Shown here one piece after another: positions 49,877 through 58,612 of a stretch of 64,000 nt of DNA (positions are counted from its first letter, which is position 1; each line of letters starts with the position of its first letter). Source of the DNA: Variovorax sp. OV329 (GTDB lineage Bacteria; Pseudomonadota; Gammaproteobacteria; Burkholderiales; Burkholderiaceae_C); NCBI RefSeq assembly GCF_900114785.1, contig NZ_FOUG01000002.1:434001-498000 (forward strand), read 5' to 3'. Made by a program: the position numbers and the translations under genes. The notes under the pieces were generated by a model that saw only the letters and a program-made list of their open reading frames with translations, made no database searches and was not told where the DNA came from.

Positions 49877-50866
49877 TTATGGCTTGTAGTCGATCGAGCG
49901 CAGCAGCTGCCCGGTGTGCTCGTAGTCGCGCTTCAGTGCGCGGGTCCAGTCCTCCGTGCTCTGGGTGGGATTGGCGGTCTCCATGCCCAGGGCCGCCAGC
50001 TGTTCGCGCACGGCAGGCGTGGCAATGGCTTTCTGCAGTTGCGCGCGCAGCTCGCCGCGGATCTCGGGTGGCACGTCGGGAGTGGACCAGACGCCCGTGC
50101 CCATGGTTTGCGAGAGGCTGCCGTAGCCCAGTTCCGCCAGCGCCGGCACGTCCGGCAGGAAGGGCGAACGCTGCGGGGAAGTCACGGCCAGTGGCCTGAG
50201 CTTGCCGGCCTTGATGAGCGGGAGCGATGTGCCCATGCCGTCGAACATGAACTGCACCTGCCCACCCATGACGTCCACCAGCGCGGGCGGCGAACCCTTG
50301 TAGCCCGCATGCTCCATGTCCAAGCCCGCGGCGCGGTTGAACTGCAGGCCCTCGATGTGGGAGAGCGACCCGGGGCTGTACGACGCATAGGTGACCTTCC
50401 CAGGGTTGGCCTTCACGTACGCCACCATTTCCCCTGCGCTGCGAATCGGCAGGCTCGGGTTGGCCACCAGCACCAGCGCGACCTTGGCAACTTCTGCAAC
50501 CGGCGCAAGGTCCTTAAGCGGGTCGATGCGGAATTTGTAGCTGTAGGGTCCTTCGGTGACCAGCGAGTTCGGCGAGAGTACGAAGGTGTAGCCGTCGTGC
50601 GGCGCGCTCAGCAGGGCGTCCACGGCGATGAGGCCGCCGGCGCCGGGCTTGTTGTCGACGATCACGGCTTGGCCGGTGCTGGCGCGGACGCTCTCGGCGA
50701 CCGTGCGCGCAATCATGTCCGACGCGCCACCGGCAGGCGCTGGCACCAACAGGCGGATGGGGCGGTTCGGCCAGGCAGCCTGGGCGTATGCGCCGCTCCA
50801 CGCGATCGCCGAAAGCAGCGCGGCCACACACGCGCGGCGCGCGGCACTGGGCAAGAGAGTGTTCAT
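49877..50866 (-). CDS. Bug/TctC-family periplasmic solute-binding protein
   Basis: A 329-residue receptor of the Bordetella uptake gene family. Signal peptide ACVAALLSAIAWSGAYAQA (cleavage near residue 29). Mature part has WPNRPIRLLVPAPAGGASDMIARTVAES, VDNKPGAGGLIAVDALLSAPHDGYT and KFRIDPLKDLAPVAEVAKVALV, the standard Bug pattern. Known ligands are small carboxylates such as glutamate, citrate or aromatic acids. It is an orphan receptor: no TctA/TctB permease gene is adjacent. It lies 4 bp downstream of the carboxymuconolactone-decarboxylase-like gene. Confidence 0.92.
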   Translation of the reverse strand: MNTLLPSAARRACVAALLSAIAWSGAYAQAAWPNRPIRLLVPAPAGGASDMIARTVAESVRASTGQAVIVDNKPGAGGLIAVDALLSAPHDGYTFVLSPNSLVTEGPYSYKFRIDPLKDLAPVAEVAKVALVLVANPSLPIRSAGEMVAYVKANPGKVTYASYSPGSLSHIEGLQFNRAAGLDMEHAGYKGSPPALVDVMGGQVQFMFDGMGTSLPLIKAGKLRPLAVTSPQRSPFLPDVPALAELGYGSLSQTMGTGVWSTPDVPPEIRGELRAQLQKAIATPAVREQLAALGMETANPTQSTEDWTRALKRDYEHTGQLLRSIDYKP

Positions 50867-50870
50867 GGTT

Positions 50871-51278
50871 TCAGCCCTCGCTCACGTCGGAGAACTCGCC
50901 GCGGCGATGGTTCTCCATTTCCTCGAGCAGGATCGGGGCACCCAGGCTCATGGTGTGCAAGCCCAGCGTGGCCGTAAGTTGCAGCACGGCGGTGATTTCC
51001 TCCGGGGTGACGCCCAGCGCCAGGGCGCGTCGGATGTGGCGTCGCACGCCCGGGCCGTACATGTGCGTCACGGAGGCGTCCACGGCGATGGCGATCAGCT
51101 CGAAAGTCTTGGGGTCGATCACGCCGGAGTTCAGAGGCGCGCTGACCATGGAGAAGAACTTCTCGGTCCAATCGGCATCCAGTCGGGCCATCGGCTCCCA
51201 GTTGCGATTCCATTGGCCCGCGACGCGCATGGCGTCGCAGATGGGCGTGGATGAAGGGGGGGATTGGTCGCTTCGCAT
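50871..51278 (-). CDS. Carboxymuconolactone-decarboxylase-like protein lacking the usual cysteines
   Basis: A 135-residue CMD/AhpD-fold protein. It has the CMD core EKFFSMVSAPLNSGVIDPKTFELIAIAVDAS and HIRRALALGVTPEEITAVLQLTATLGLHTMSLGAPIL. In AhpD-like proteins the segment before HxxxAL carries CxxC; here it reads VTHMYGPGVRRHIRRAL with no Cys, so a thiol peroxidase role is unlikely. Start at ATG 51278 follows GAGGGGG. It sits 13 bp after the BKACE gene and 4 bp before the Bug gene. Confidence 0.85.
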   Translation of the reverse strand: MRSDQSPPSSTPICDAMRVAGQWNRNWEPMARLDADWTEKFFSMVSAPLNSGVIDPKTFELIAIAVDASVTHMYGPGVRRHIRRALALGVTPEEITAVLQLTATLGLHTMSLGAPILLEEMENHRRGEFSDVSEG

Positions 51279-51291
51279 CGCTATTTCCCCC

Positions 51292-52350
51292 TCAGGCGAC
51301 CTTGCGCAGGAAGCCTTGCTGGCCACCTTTGCGGTTCGGCGCGAAGCCATTGGCCAGCAGCGACTCTTCCGCCGTATCGTAGAAGACGCCGATCTTGCTG
51401 ATCTCGCGCGCCTGCTGCGCCGTAGCGATCGGGCGTCCGAATTCGCGCGAGATGCGTACCAGTTGCTCGACCTGCCTGACCGTGCTCATCTTCTCGGTGC
51501 GCGACTGGTTCCAGAGGTTGTCCTCGATGCCGGCGCGCACATGCAGGCCCATGGCGATGCCCATCATGTTGACGGGCAGCACGTTGCGCATGGAGCTTTC
51601 CACGGTGAGCACCGCGCCATCGGGCACGGCGCGCACGAAGTGCGCCAGGCTGTAGATGTTGGGCGCGTCCATGCCACCGCCGATGGCCACCCAGTTCATG
51701 ACCAGCGGGCCCTTGTAGATGCCGCGGCGCATCAGGCGCTCCACCGATTCGAAGCTGTTGATGTTGTAGCACTGGAAGGCGCTCTGGATGCCGGCCTTGT
51801 TCAGGCGGCGGATGTGCTCCTCGGCCCAGCCGGGTTGGGCCGGCACGGTCATTTCCTTGTAGGCGTTGTAGACCTCGGGGTCTTCCATCGAGGTGCCCCT
51901 GGTGTCGGCATCATCCCAGTGCTCCACCACGTTCATCTGCGAGGTGTTGATCGTCACCGTGACCTGGTCGGGCTTGGGATCGAGCTCGGCGAGCATGTGG
52001 CGCGTGTCGTCGCTCAGCCATTTGGCGGCGGCGCCTTCGTTTTCCGGGGCGAACGAGATCGAGCCGCCGACCTGGATGATCATCTCCGGCACGGCCTTGC
52101 GAACACCGGCGATCAACTCGTTGAACTTGGAAAGACGCTTGCTTCCCTTGCCATCCAGCTCGCGCACGTGCAGATGCAGCACCGTCGCGCCAGCGTTGTA
52201 GCAGTCCACCGCCTTCTGGATCTGCTGCTCCATCGTGACCGGGATGTCTTCCGGGAAATCCGAGGGTACCCACGATGGCGCGTAGGGCGCGGCGGTGATG
52301 ATCAGCGGCTGCTGGTTTTCAGGGAAGAGATGGCCATCGAGAAAGTTCAT
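51292..52350 (-). CDS. BKACE-family enzyme (DUF849, beta-keto acid cleavage)
   Basis: A 352-residue (beta/alpha)8 enzyme that in known members condenses a beta-keto acid with acetyl-CoA to give acetoacetate and a CoA ester. Seen: IITAAPYAP, VTMEQQIQKAVDCYNAGATVLHLHVRELDGKGSK (HxH near the metal site, about residues 59-61), IIQVGGSISF, QVTVTINTSQMN, GPLVMNWVAIGGG and AVLTVESSMRN. Zinc is held by conserved His and Glu residues in this fold. The keto acid specificity cannot be told here. It is the first gene of the operon and divergent from AraC. Confidence 0.9.
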   Translation of the reverse strand: MNFLDGHLFPENQQPLIITAAPYAPSWVPSDFPEDIPVTMEQQIQKAVDCYNAGATVLHLHVRELDGKGSKRLSKFNELIAGVRKAVPEMIIQVGGSISFAPENEGAAAKWLSDDTRHMLAELDPKPDQVTVTINTSQMNVVEHWDDADTRGTSMEDPEVYNAYKEMTVPAQPGWAEEHIRRLNKAGIQSAFQCYNINSFESVERLMRRGIYKGPLVMNWVAIGGGMDAPNIYSLAHFVRAVPDGAVLTVESSMRNVLPVNMMGIAMGLHVRAGIEDNLWNQSRTEKMSTVRQVEQLVRISREFGRPIATAQQAREISKIGVFYDTAEESLLANGFAPNRKGGQQGFLRKVA

Positions 52351-52417
52351 TGGGTGTCTCCGTTGGTGGAAATGGTCGGTGGATGTCCCGTGCGTTCCAC
52401 TGTAGAAATTGCAGTCC

Positions 52418-52434
52418 GATTGCACTTTGCAATC
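52418..52434. promoter_or_regulatory. Inverted repeat and direct half-sites in the BKACE/AraC divergent promoter
   Basis: GATTGCA-CTT-TGCAATC is a 17-bp inverted repeat. An additional ATTGCA copy lies at 52408-52413, 11 bp upstream of the next one. The sequence sits 68 bp before the BKACE start and 60 bp before the AraC start. AraC-family proteins usually bind direct half-sites, so ATTGCA repeats are a plausible operator. Confidence 0.5.
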
Positions 52435-52493
52435 CATGCCAATCGCTTTGCTTTTCGTGCCAGAATGGACCGCAGCCATAGGAGGTACCTGCG

Positions 52494-53522
52494 ATGGGCG
52501 CTCTGGTGCGTGCGGCAGCCCTCACCAACTTTTCCGAAGTCGTGCGCGGGCTGGGCCACGACCCTGGCGCTGCGTTGCGCCGTGCCGGCCTGCGCAGCGC
52601 CCGGATACGCGACCCGGATCAGCTCATCGAGGCGCGCGTCGTGGCGCAACTTCTGGAAGACACCGCCCGCGCCACGGGCTGCGAGTCGATCGGGTTGCGC
52701 ATGGCCGAGCAGCGGCAGCTCTCGAACTTTGGCGTGGTGGGCCTGCTGCTCGTTCACCAACCCACGCTGCGGCACGTGCTGCTCACGCTCATCGGGCATG
52801 TTCACATGCTCAACGAGTCGCTGGCAATGCAGCTGGAGGACGCCGGAGAGATGGTCATCCTGCGTGAAGACCTGATGTCTGCAGTGCCGGCGCGGCAGTC
52901 GGTCGAGCTGGCCATCGGCGTTCTCTTCCGGATGTGCGGCGCCCTGCTGGGTACGCGCTGGAAGCCGGTGAGCGTCTGCTTCGCCCATGGGGCGCCGGCG
53001 GATGCAGGTGCGCACCGGCGGATGTTCCGTTGCCGGGTCGAGTTCGATGCGGAATTCACGGGCATCGTCTGCCGCGCGGCCGACCTGGATGTTCCCAATC
53101 CCTCCGCGGATCCGGTGTTGGCGCGCTATGCCCTCACGATGGTCGATGCACTGCCGGCGGCGCACGAGCAGCCTATCGAAGATGCAGTGCGTAAAGCCAT
53201 CTACCTTGTACTGCCTTCGGGCCGCGCGACCTGCGAGTCGGTGGCGCAGGGCCTGGGTTTCAGCATGCGGACACTGCAGAGGGCGCTCGACGAGCGGGGG
53301 GCAAGCTTCAGCAAGCTGCTGGGCGAGGTCCGCCAGGAACTGGCTCAGCGCTATGTGGACAGTCCCCGCTACAGCCTCGGCCAGGTGGCTTCGTTGCTGG
53401 GCTACAGCACCCACAGCGCCTTCACACGCTGGTTCGGGGCGCGCTTCGGGCGCTCGCCCGAGGCATGGCGCGCCGCGGCCGGCACGCAGCAAACTCGGCG
53501 CAAACCGGCGCGGCCAATGTGA
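52494..53522 (+). CDS. AraC-family transcriptional regulator
   Basis: A 342-residue regulator with N-terminal Arabinose_bd-type ligand domain (LIEARVVAQLLEDTARATGCESIGLRMAEQ and DLMSAVPARQSVELAIGVLFRMCGALLG) and C-terminal double helix-turn-helix. The DNA-binding part reads ESVAQGLGFSMRTLQRALDERGASFSKLLGEVRQELAQRYV and SLGQVASLLGYSTHSAFTRWFGARFGRSPEAWR. The domain plan resembles OruR/ArgR-type regulators of catabolic operons. It faces the BKACE operon and probably activates it in response to the imported substrate. Confidence 0.92.
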   Translation: MGALVRAAALTNFSEVVRGLGHDPGAALRRAGLRSARIRDPDQLIEARVVAQLLEDTARATGCESIGLRMAEQRQLSNFGVVGLLLVHQPTLRHVLLTLIGHVHMLNESLAMQLEDAGEMVILREDLMSAVPARQSVELAIGVLFRMCGALLGTRWKPVSVCFAHGAPADAGAHRRMFRCRVEFDAEFTGIVCRAADLDVPNPSADPVLARYALTMVDALPAAHEQPIEDAVRKAIYLVLPSGRATCESVAQGLGFSMRTLQRALDERGASFSKLLGEVRQELAQRYVDSPRYSLGQVASLLGYSTHSAFTRWFGARFGRSPEAWRAAAGTQQTRRKPARPM

Positions 53523-53778
53523 TCCGCAGCCGCATCCGCGACATCGCTGTGTTTCGCCGCCCGCCCCTCAAGCGGCTGCGCAACGATGGATCCACCAGTC
53601 AAACGCCAGCGACATCATCACGGAGTGTTTGCATCTTTGGCAGTGGAAGGGGATGCTGACCGCGCGCCGTGTGCGGCCCTGAGCATGGGGGCTGAAGTCG
53701 CGTGCACGCCAACCTGCAGCGGCTCGACAATCGGCCAAGAGATCGAGGTCGACGCCCGCAGCCTGGCCGACCGCTATC

Positions 53779-54108
53779 TCAGGAAGGGTCGATCGCCGTG
53801 AGGCGGGTGGCCTCGGGTTCGGCGCGCCTGGACACGTTGGTCTCTTCTCCGCGCGCGAGGGACAGGTCGATCCGCGATTGCGCCGCATGGATGCGCACCT
53901 CGTCGGGCAGCCGCTTGAACTCCGCGGGCGTCATCCAAACGGTGTCGAAACTGCCGCTCGCGTATTCCTTGGCGAAGTGCGCGAGCATCTCCTCGGTGGT
54001 CACGATGACCGGGCCATCCTCCTCGCGCACCCGGTGGTAGGGCTGGTCGACGAAGTTGTGCCGGATCCAGCCGGCCACGCGGCCAGCGCCCTGCGTAATC
54101 GCATTCAT
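53779..54108 (-). CDS. Hypothetical 109-residue protein
   Basis: Starts MNAITQGAGRVAGWIRHNF with GGAG about 7 bp upstream of the ATG. Middle part HRVREEDGPVIVTTEEMLAHFAKEYASGSFDTVWMTPAEFKRLPDEVRIH is a plausible folded domain, and the C-terminal end is polar. No family recognised. It is orphaned between the AraC gene (convergent) and a gap. Confidence 0.65.
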   Translation of the reverse strand: MNAITQGAGRVAGWIRHNFVDQPYHRVREEDGPVIVTTEEMLAHFAKEYASGSFDTVWMTPAEFKRLPDEVRIHAAQSRIDLSLARGEETNVSRRAEPEATRLTAIDPS

Positions 54109-54658
54109 CCAAGGTCTCCGTTGTTGTGGTAATTCTGGTGACCAGGGATTTGTAATGTTTTCTTACAGCGGCGTCCATGGGGGAAGCCGCGGGTTCCGGA
54201 ATCCGACACGGGCGCAGTGGACGGTCCATGTTCCTGCACTCAGTTGCCTCTGCGCAAAGCGCGCGGCGGTGCCCGAGGCCTGGACGTTTCACAGCAGGTC
54301 GGAGATTCCGGATCAGCGCTTCAAGCTGAACGTGGGAGTGGGCCTGATCGCCACGAAGATCGGCGTTCCTGGGTCAGCAGTGGGTGGATGCCCACCCGCG
54401 AGCCCCGCCGTACATCGCTGCCCTCGAAAGCGCTCAATGATCTAGTCGGCCGGCAAGCGGCCAGCAGCAGTCCTTAGCCCGACCTCTTTCAGACGTCAGG
54501 TCTTGGAGGAAGTAGCAGTCATTGAGCTGCGGCGGTCATATTGCCGTGCACGCTGCAGGTCCGTTCTGAAGAAATCACCAAGCAGGTGGGTGAAGTCACC
54601 TTTTGGACCTTCGTGCAACGGCGGAAAGTGACCGGCGCGGCCGGTCGCCCCGTGCCAA
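54109..54658. other. Intergenic region with a possible gene-tail remnant
   Basis: About 550 bp. A plus-strand frame at 54369-54440 ends with QQWVDAHPRAPPYIAALES and then a stop, reading like a genuine C-terminus, while the reading frame before it is broken. It may be the end of a decayed gene. No other feature was recognised. Confidence 0.4.
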
Positions 54659-57322
54659 TTACCAAAGGACCTTCACGCCTACACTGCCGCTCACGCTGCT
54701 GCTGGTGCGCGCATCGCCACTCAGGTCCCACAGCTTGCCCAGTTCGCCATAGAGGCTCGTCCTCTGGCCCAGCTGCCAAGTGGCGCCGAAAGCCAGCTCG
54801 CTGCTGGTGCCGCCGGTGCGGCTGGCGATGTCGGCGCTCCCGGCCGGGCCGATGAAGCGGGTGATGTCCGTGCCGCTGCTGCGCTTGTAGAAGTTCACGC
54901 GCGCATAGGGCTGCAGTGCGCCGGGGCCTGCCTCCAGTTGGCCTTTGATGCGCAGGCCTGCACGGGCGATCCAGCCGTTGTCGGTGTCCTGCTGGATGCT
55001 CGCGCCGCTGATGCTGGTGTCGTCCAGGCCCAGGTGCTGGTAGGCCAACTGCAGTTGCGGTTCCAGTGTCCAGCGCGGGGCGATCGCAAAGCCCTGCCCC
55101 ACCTCGATGGAGGCGACGATACTGTCGCCCTTGCCCGAGCTGGCCTGGCCCTGCGAGGGATAGGCGGTGTAGCGATGGCGGCCCGCCTGCAGCACGTTGT
55201 CCACGTACAGCCCGCTGGGCTGGCTCCAGGTGGCGTAGGCGCCGAAGTACTGGCTGCGCAGGTCGTTGCGGCCGGCCGCGTAGTTCACCACGCCGCGCGC
55301 AAAGCCGTTCACGTCCATGTCGCCTTCGAGCTGGCCGGCGTACAGGCCGGTTCGCCAATTCGGATTCGCCCACAGGTCGGTTCCGGCCTGGAAGCCGGTG
55401 AGGCGCCCGCTGCTGGTGGGGCTGACGGTGCCCTGCTGGGCGATGTCGCGGTCCACGCTGAGGATGCGGCCCCAACCCTGGCGGTTGCCCCAGGCAGAGC
55501 CGGAGGAAGCCACGCGCTCGTCGCCCACGCGTTGGTGCAAGTTGCCCAGCATGGCGATGTCCAGTTCACGGAACTGCTGGGGCACCACGGCGTACATGGG
55601 CACCTCGGCCCGGTAGAGGGGCACCGGACTTGGCGTCGACCCAGGTTCCTCGGCAGGGCTTGTCACCACCGGGATGGCTGTCGAGCGCAGATACCAGTTC
55701 TCACCGGCGCCGCTGGCGTCGGCGGCATACAGGCGATATTCGTAGGCACCGGCATCCACATGTCCGCCGGCCAAGCTGAAGGCATCCTTGGTGCTTTGTG
55801 CCGTGGTGGTCGCGCCGCCCGTGGCGCTAACCACCTCGATTCCGTTGCCGCTGGTCTGCGCGCCCAGGCCGCCGAGGTTGGCGATCTGGACGTTGGTCCT
55901 GCCCGTTGCACTGGCCGAGGGCCCGCTGAGCACCAGGCGGTCGCTGGCGCTGCTGCTGTCTCCCAGCGCCGTGCCCAGGCGCAGCGTGCCGCCGTTCCCG
56001 ACGTAGGCACCGGTGACGGTAAGGGTGTTGCCCGCCGTGCTTCCGGGCAGCGAGACCGTCCCGGCATTGCTCAGCGAGGACAGTGTCTGTTCAAAGCCGT
56101 TGAGGTCCAGCGTGCCGCCTGCCGCGACGGTGTGCGCAGACACCGAGCTCAGGACACTCGCTGCCCCGGCGCGCAAGGTGCCGCCAGCGACGTTCGTGGC
56201 CCCGGCGTAGGTACTGGCGCCCAGGAGCGTGGTGGTGCCGCTGCCCACATGGTTGACGCCCGTGCTGCCGGTGATGGGTGCGGCGAAGTCGTAAGCGCTG
56301 GCGTTGTGGTTGAAGTTCACGACAGCCGTACCGGTGGCCCCGCCGGCCACGGCCGAAGCGATCACCGAGCCGGGGGCCACGGCAGCATTGCCCGCCGCGG
56401 CGCCGATGTTCAGAATGGCCGAGCCGCCGTCTCTGCCCAAGGTAACGGCGGAGTTCCCGCTGTTGGCGGAGATCGTTGCTCCGTCTGCAACGGTCAAGAT
56501 TGCTGAACCAGATGAGCCCAAGTTGACAGTGGTGACGCTCGAAGCGATCCGTGAGCCGACGCCGGTGACCACGCCAGTAAATGCTCCAGACAAACCGAGG
56601 TTCATGCCCGCTTTGGACGTGACGGCCCCGCCGTTAGACACCTCAAGGGTGCCGCGGTGCTGATTGAAGCCGACGGCAGAGTTCAGAAGCGACCCCTGGC
56701 CGCTCACCACGACATGGGAGATCCCGCCCGTGGACGACGCAGCCGTATTGCCTCCTCCCAGGTTTACGCCAACCGCACCACCTGCGCTGAGCCTGCCACC
56801 GTCGAGGATATTGATGTTGCTCTGCCCCGCAAGAGAAGCGAGCGTAGTGGTGTTCATCGTGGCACCGTTGCCCTGGACGGTCAGACTGCCCACGGTGCCT
56901 GCCGTATTGCCGAACTGAACGACACCGCCCTGGTAGCTCGCCCCCGCCTGGATGTTCAATGAGGCGCCACCCACAGAGCTGAAGTTCAAAGAGTTGGCGG
57001 TGTTGATCGTGACGTTCGCCAAGACCGCCGGCAGCGGCGTTGTGAGCGTAAAGCCCGAAGTCACGGTGATCGTGGAACTCGGATCCATGCTCGCGTTCGC
57101 CGTGTTGATCGCGCTGATCAAATCAGTTTCGTTGGCAACCGAGAAGGTGGCTGCTCTAGACACCCCGCTCGCGGCAAAAGCCGCCAACGAAATTGCGACG
57201 GTCACGCCGACTGTCCGCATCGATCCACGGGCCCTGCCGCCTCGCGGCGCGCTCACGTTCTCCGCCACTGCCACGCAGGCGCCCAGTGCCGAACTCCAAA
57301 CCGTTCTGTAACTCTGATTCAC
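54659..57322 (-). CDS. Type Va autotransporter with extended signal peptide
   Basis: An 887-residue surface protein. The start is GTG 57322, with AGGAG upstream, giving the ESPR signature MNQSYRTVWSSALGACVAVAEN followed by a classic hydrophobic core (VTVAISLAAFAASGVSRA). The passenger domain (about 60-560) is rich in G, S, T, N and V and has autotransporter-associated repeats (GSGTTTLLGASTYAGATNVAGGTL), consistent with a right-handed beta-helix. The C-terminal beta-barrel (about 620-887) contains WGRILSVDRD and LQLAYQHLGLDDTS and ends SVGVKVLW. The function of the passenger (adhesin or other) is unknown. Confidence 0.92.
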   Translation of the reverse strand: MNQSYRTVWSSALGACVAVAENVSAPRGGRARGSMRTVGVTVAISLAAFAASGVSRAATFSVANETDLISAINTANASMDPSSTITVTSGFTLTTPLPAVLANVTINTANSLNFSSVGGASLNIQAGASYQGGVVQFGNTAGTVGSLTVQGNGATMNTTTLASLAGQSNINILDGGRLSAGGAVGVNLGGGNTAASSTGGISHVVVSGQGSLLNSAVGFNQHRGTLEVSNGGAVTSKAGMNLGLSGAFTGVVTGVGSRIASSVTTVNLGSSGSAILTVADGATISANSGNSAVTLGRDGGSAILNIGAAAGNAAVAPGSVIASAVAGGATGTAVVNFNHNASAYDFAAPITGSTGVNHVGSGTTTLLGASTYAGATNVAGGTLRAGAASVLSSVSAHTVAAGGTLDLNGFEQTLSSLSNAGTVSLPGSTAGNTLTVTGAYVGNGGTLRLGTALGDSSSASDRLVLSGPSASATGRTNVQIANLGGLGAQTSGNGIEVVSATGGATTTAQSTKDAFSLAGGHVDAGAYEYRLYAADASGAGENWYLRSTAIPVVTSPAEEPGSTPSPVPLYRAEVPMYAVVPQQFRELDIAMLGNLHQRVGDERVASSGSAWGNRQGWGRILSVDRDIAQQGTVSPTSSGRLTGFQAGTDLWANPNWRTGLYAGQLEGDMDVNGFARGVVNYAAGRNDLRSQYFGAYATWSQPSGLYVDNVLQAGRHRYTAYPSQGQASSGKGDSIVASIEVGQGFAIAPRWTLEPQLQLAYQHLGLDDTSISGASIQQDTDNGWIARAGLRIKGQLEAGPGALQPYARVNFYKRSSGTDITRFIGPAGSADIASRTGGTSSELAFGATWQLGQRTSLYGELGKLWDLSGDARTSSSVSGSVGVKVLW

Positions 57323-58612
57323 CCGTCCGCTCCTGGTCTAAGAGGCAAAATTGCCAATGAGGGGCGAACCTGAATCGCGCCTCGCGAAAGGGCGCGAGTC
57401 TACAGATGTAACGTAATGTCTCGAATTTAATTTGAGACGTTTCCACGCTTTCGGCCAACTTCTTTCACCGCCCTGCCAAAGCCTCGTAGGAAGCGGCCTA
57501 CTTCGTTTGTACTTTCGTAGCTGTCTTGCATGGCCGCATGTCTGTGGCTTCAGTTGACGAGGGTGCGCCGGATGCATGTTCGCAAGGTGGACTTCCAAAG
57601 CGTGGCGTACACACAGTCGTCGGAGAACTGGTGCGGCCGAGACCACGGACAGGCTTCCCGATCCGTAGTGCGCGCCGTCAAGAAGCAGCCTCAAAGCTAG
57701 GGGGTCGACCTGTGGGGGTGAAGGAACATTGCTGCCAACAAACGCGATGTCGCGTTGGCCATGCCAAGCTCCAGGCGATGGTGGCGATCCAGAGGTGACG
57801 ATGTTCGAGATGGTGGAACTTGTCGGAAAGCATCTTTCCGTACACTCAGCGCGCCGGCCAGCCGCTGGCGGCCAGGAGCCGACCTTCGCATGCACCCCAG
57901 AATTCGCCGGTTAGCAGACGCTCGCGGTCAACATCGAGGCCTTCGGCCTCATGACAAGTCAAATCTTCATCGTGCTAGTCGTGGTTCTGTTCGTGGGGCG
58001 CATTTGTTTGGGACAGGTACAACCACCGGAAGGCCCGACGAATAGCCACATCCTCAAACTGTTTTCGATGTGGAGTGGAACTGGGGCCGATGCAGTCGGT
58101 GGAAATCAGGGTGGCCGGCGGTCCGATGACTCCCACCTTGGCCAGGGCATGTAAAAGTTGCGCGAGACGCGACGCGTTGTCTGGTGGGCGTTGCTCTGAT
58201 TCAACTCATCCCCAACATTGAGTAGCTTTGACCGTTGAAGGGCGTGTACACGCCAACCTACACCGGTTTAACAGTGGGCCTGAACCAGCCCTTCCCTAGG
58301 GCTCGTTCGAATATTGGGTGCCAGAGCAGTTAGCTGTCGTTCACCTGTGTCGAATCTAGGCGCACCCTGCGAACTGGCCAAGACGAGCCTATCAGCCCAT
58401 ACCGGCGCACGAATCGCCGGAGGCGAAGTGGATCCAGGTTGAAGGCTGGTCCGAGCTTCGCCCGGCTGTGAGATCCGGGTTTCGCCGTTCCCAGAACGGG
58501 GTGGCCGGTGTGGCGCTGGCTGGGAGATTGCGGTCCGGACTTGTTCAGGCTAGTCTCTTAGGCTCCGTAGTGCTCTCACGGTTTACGGTTCGCACGAGAG
58601 GAGTGAGGAAGC
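57323..58612. other. 1.3-kb gene-poor accessory region
   Basis: Lower-GC stretch upstream of the autotransporter with no convincing gene on either strand. It holds the autotransporter promoter region and one degenerate intergenic repeat (57867-57889). Several short frames are present, all with arginine- and serine-rich chance composition. No terminal inverted repeats or transposase fragments were recognised. Confidence 0.6.
57867..57889 (+). repeat. Degenerate intergenic repeat copy a
   Basis: GGCGGCCAGGAGCCGACCTT plus CGC. It resembles the copies at 59781 and 60200, and matches a short repeat type (CGGCCAGAAGCGGAC-like) found in non-coding DNA between small orphan genes in other proteobacteria, as recalled from general knowledge. 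Confidence 0.4.

Noticed and set aside
53568..53888. 106-codon minus-strand frame after the AraC gene
   Set aside because: Overlaps the better-supported 53779-54108 gene and has chance-like composition.
57338..57895. 185-codon minus-strand frame upstream of the autotransporter
   Set aside because: Arginine, serine and proline rich with no ribosome site and no protein-like segments; it also overlaps the likely promoter region.
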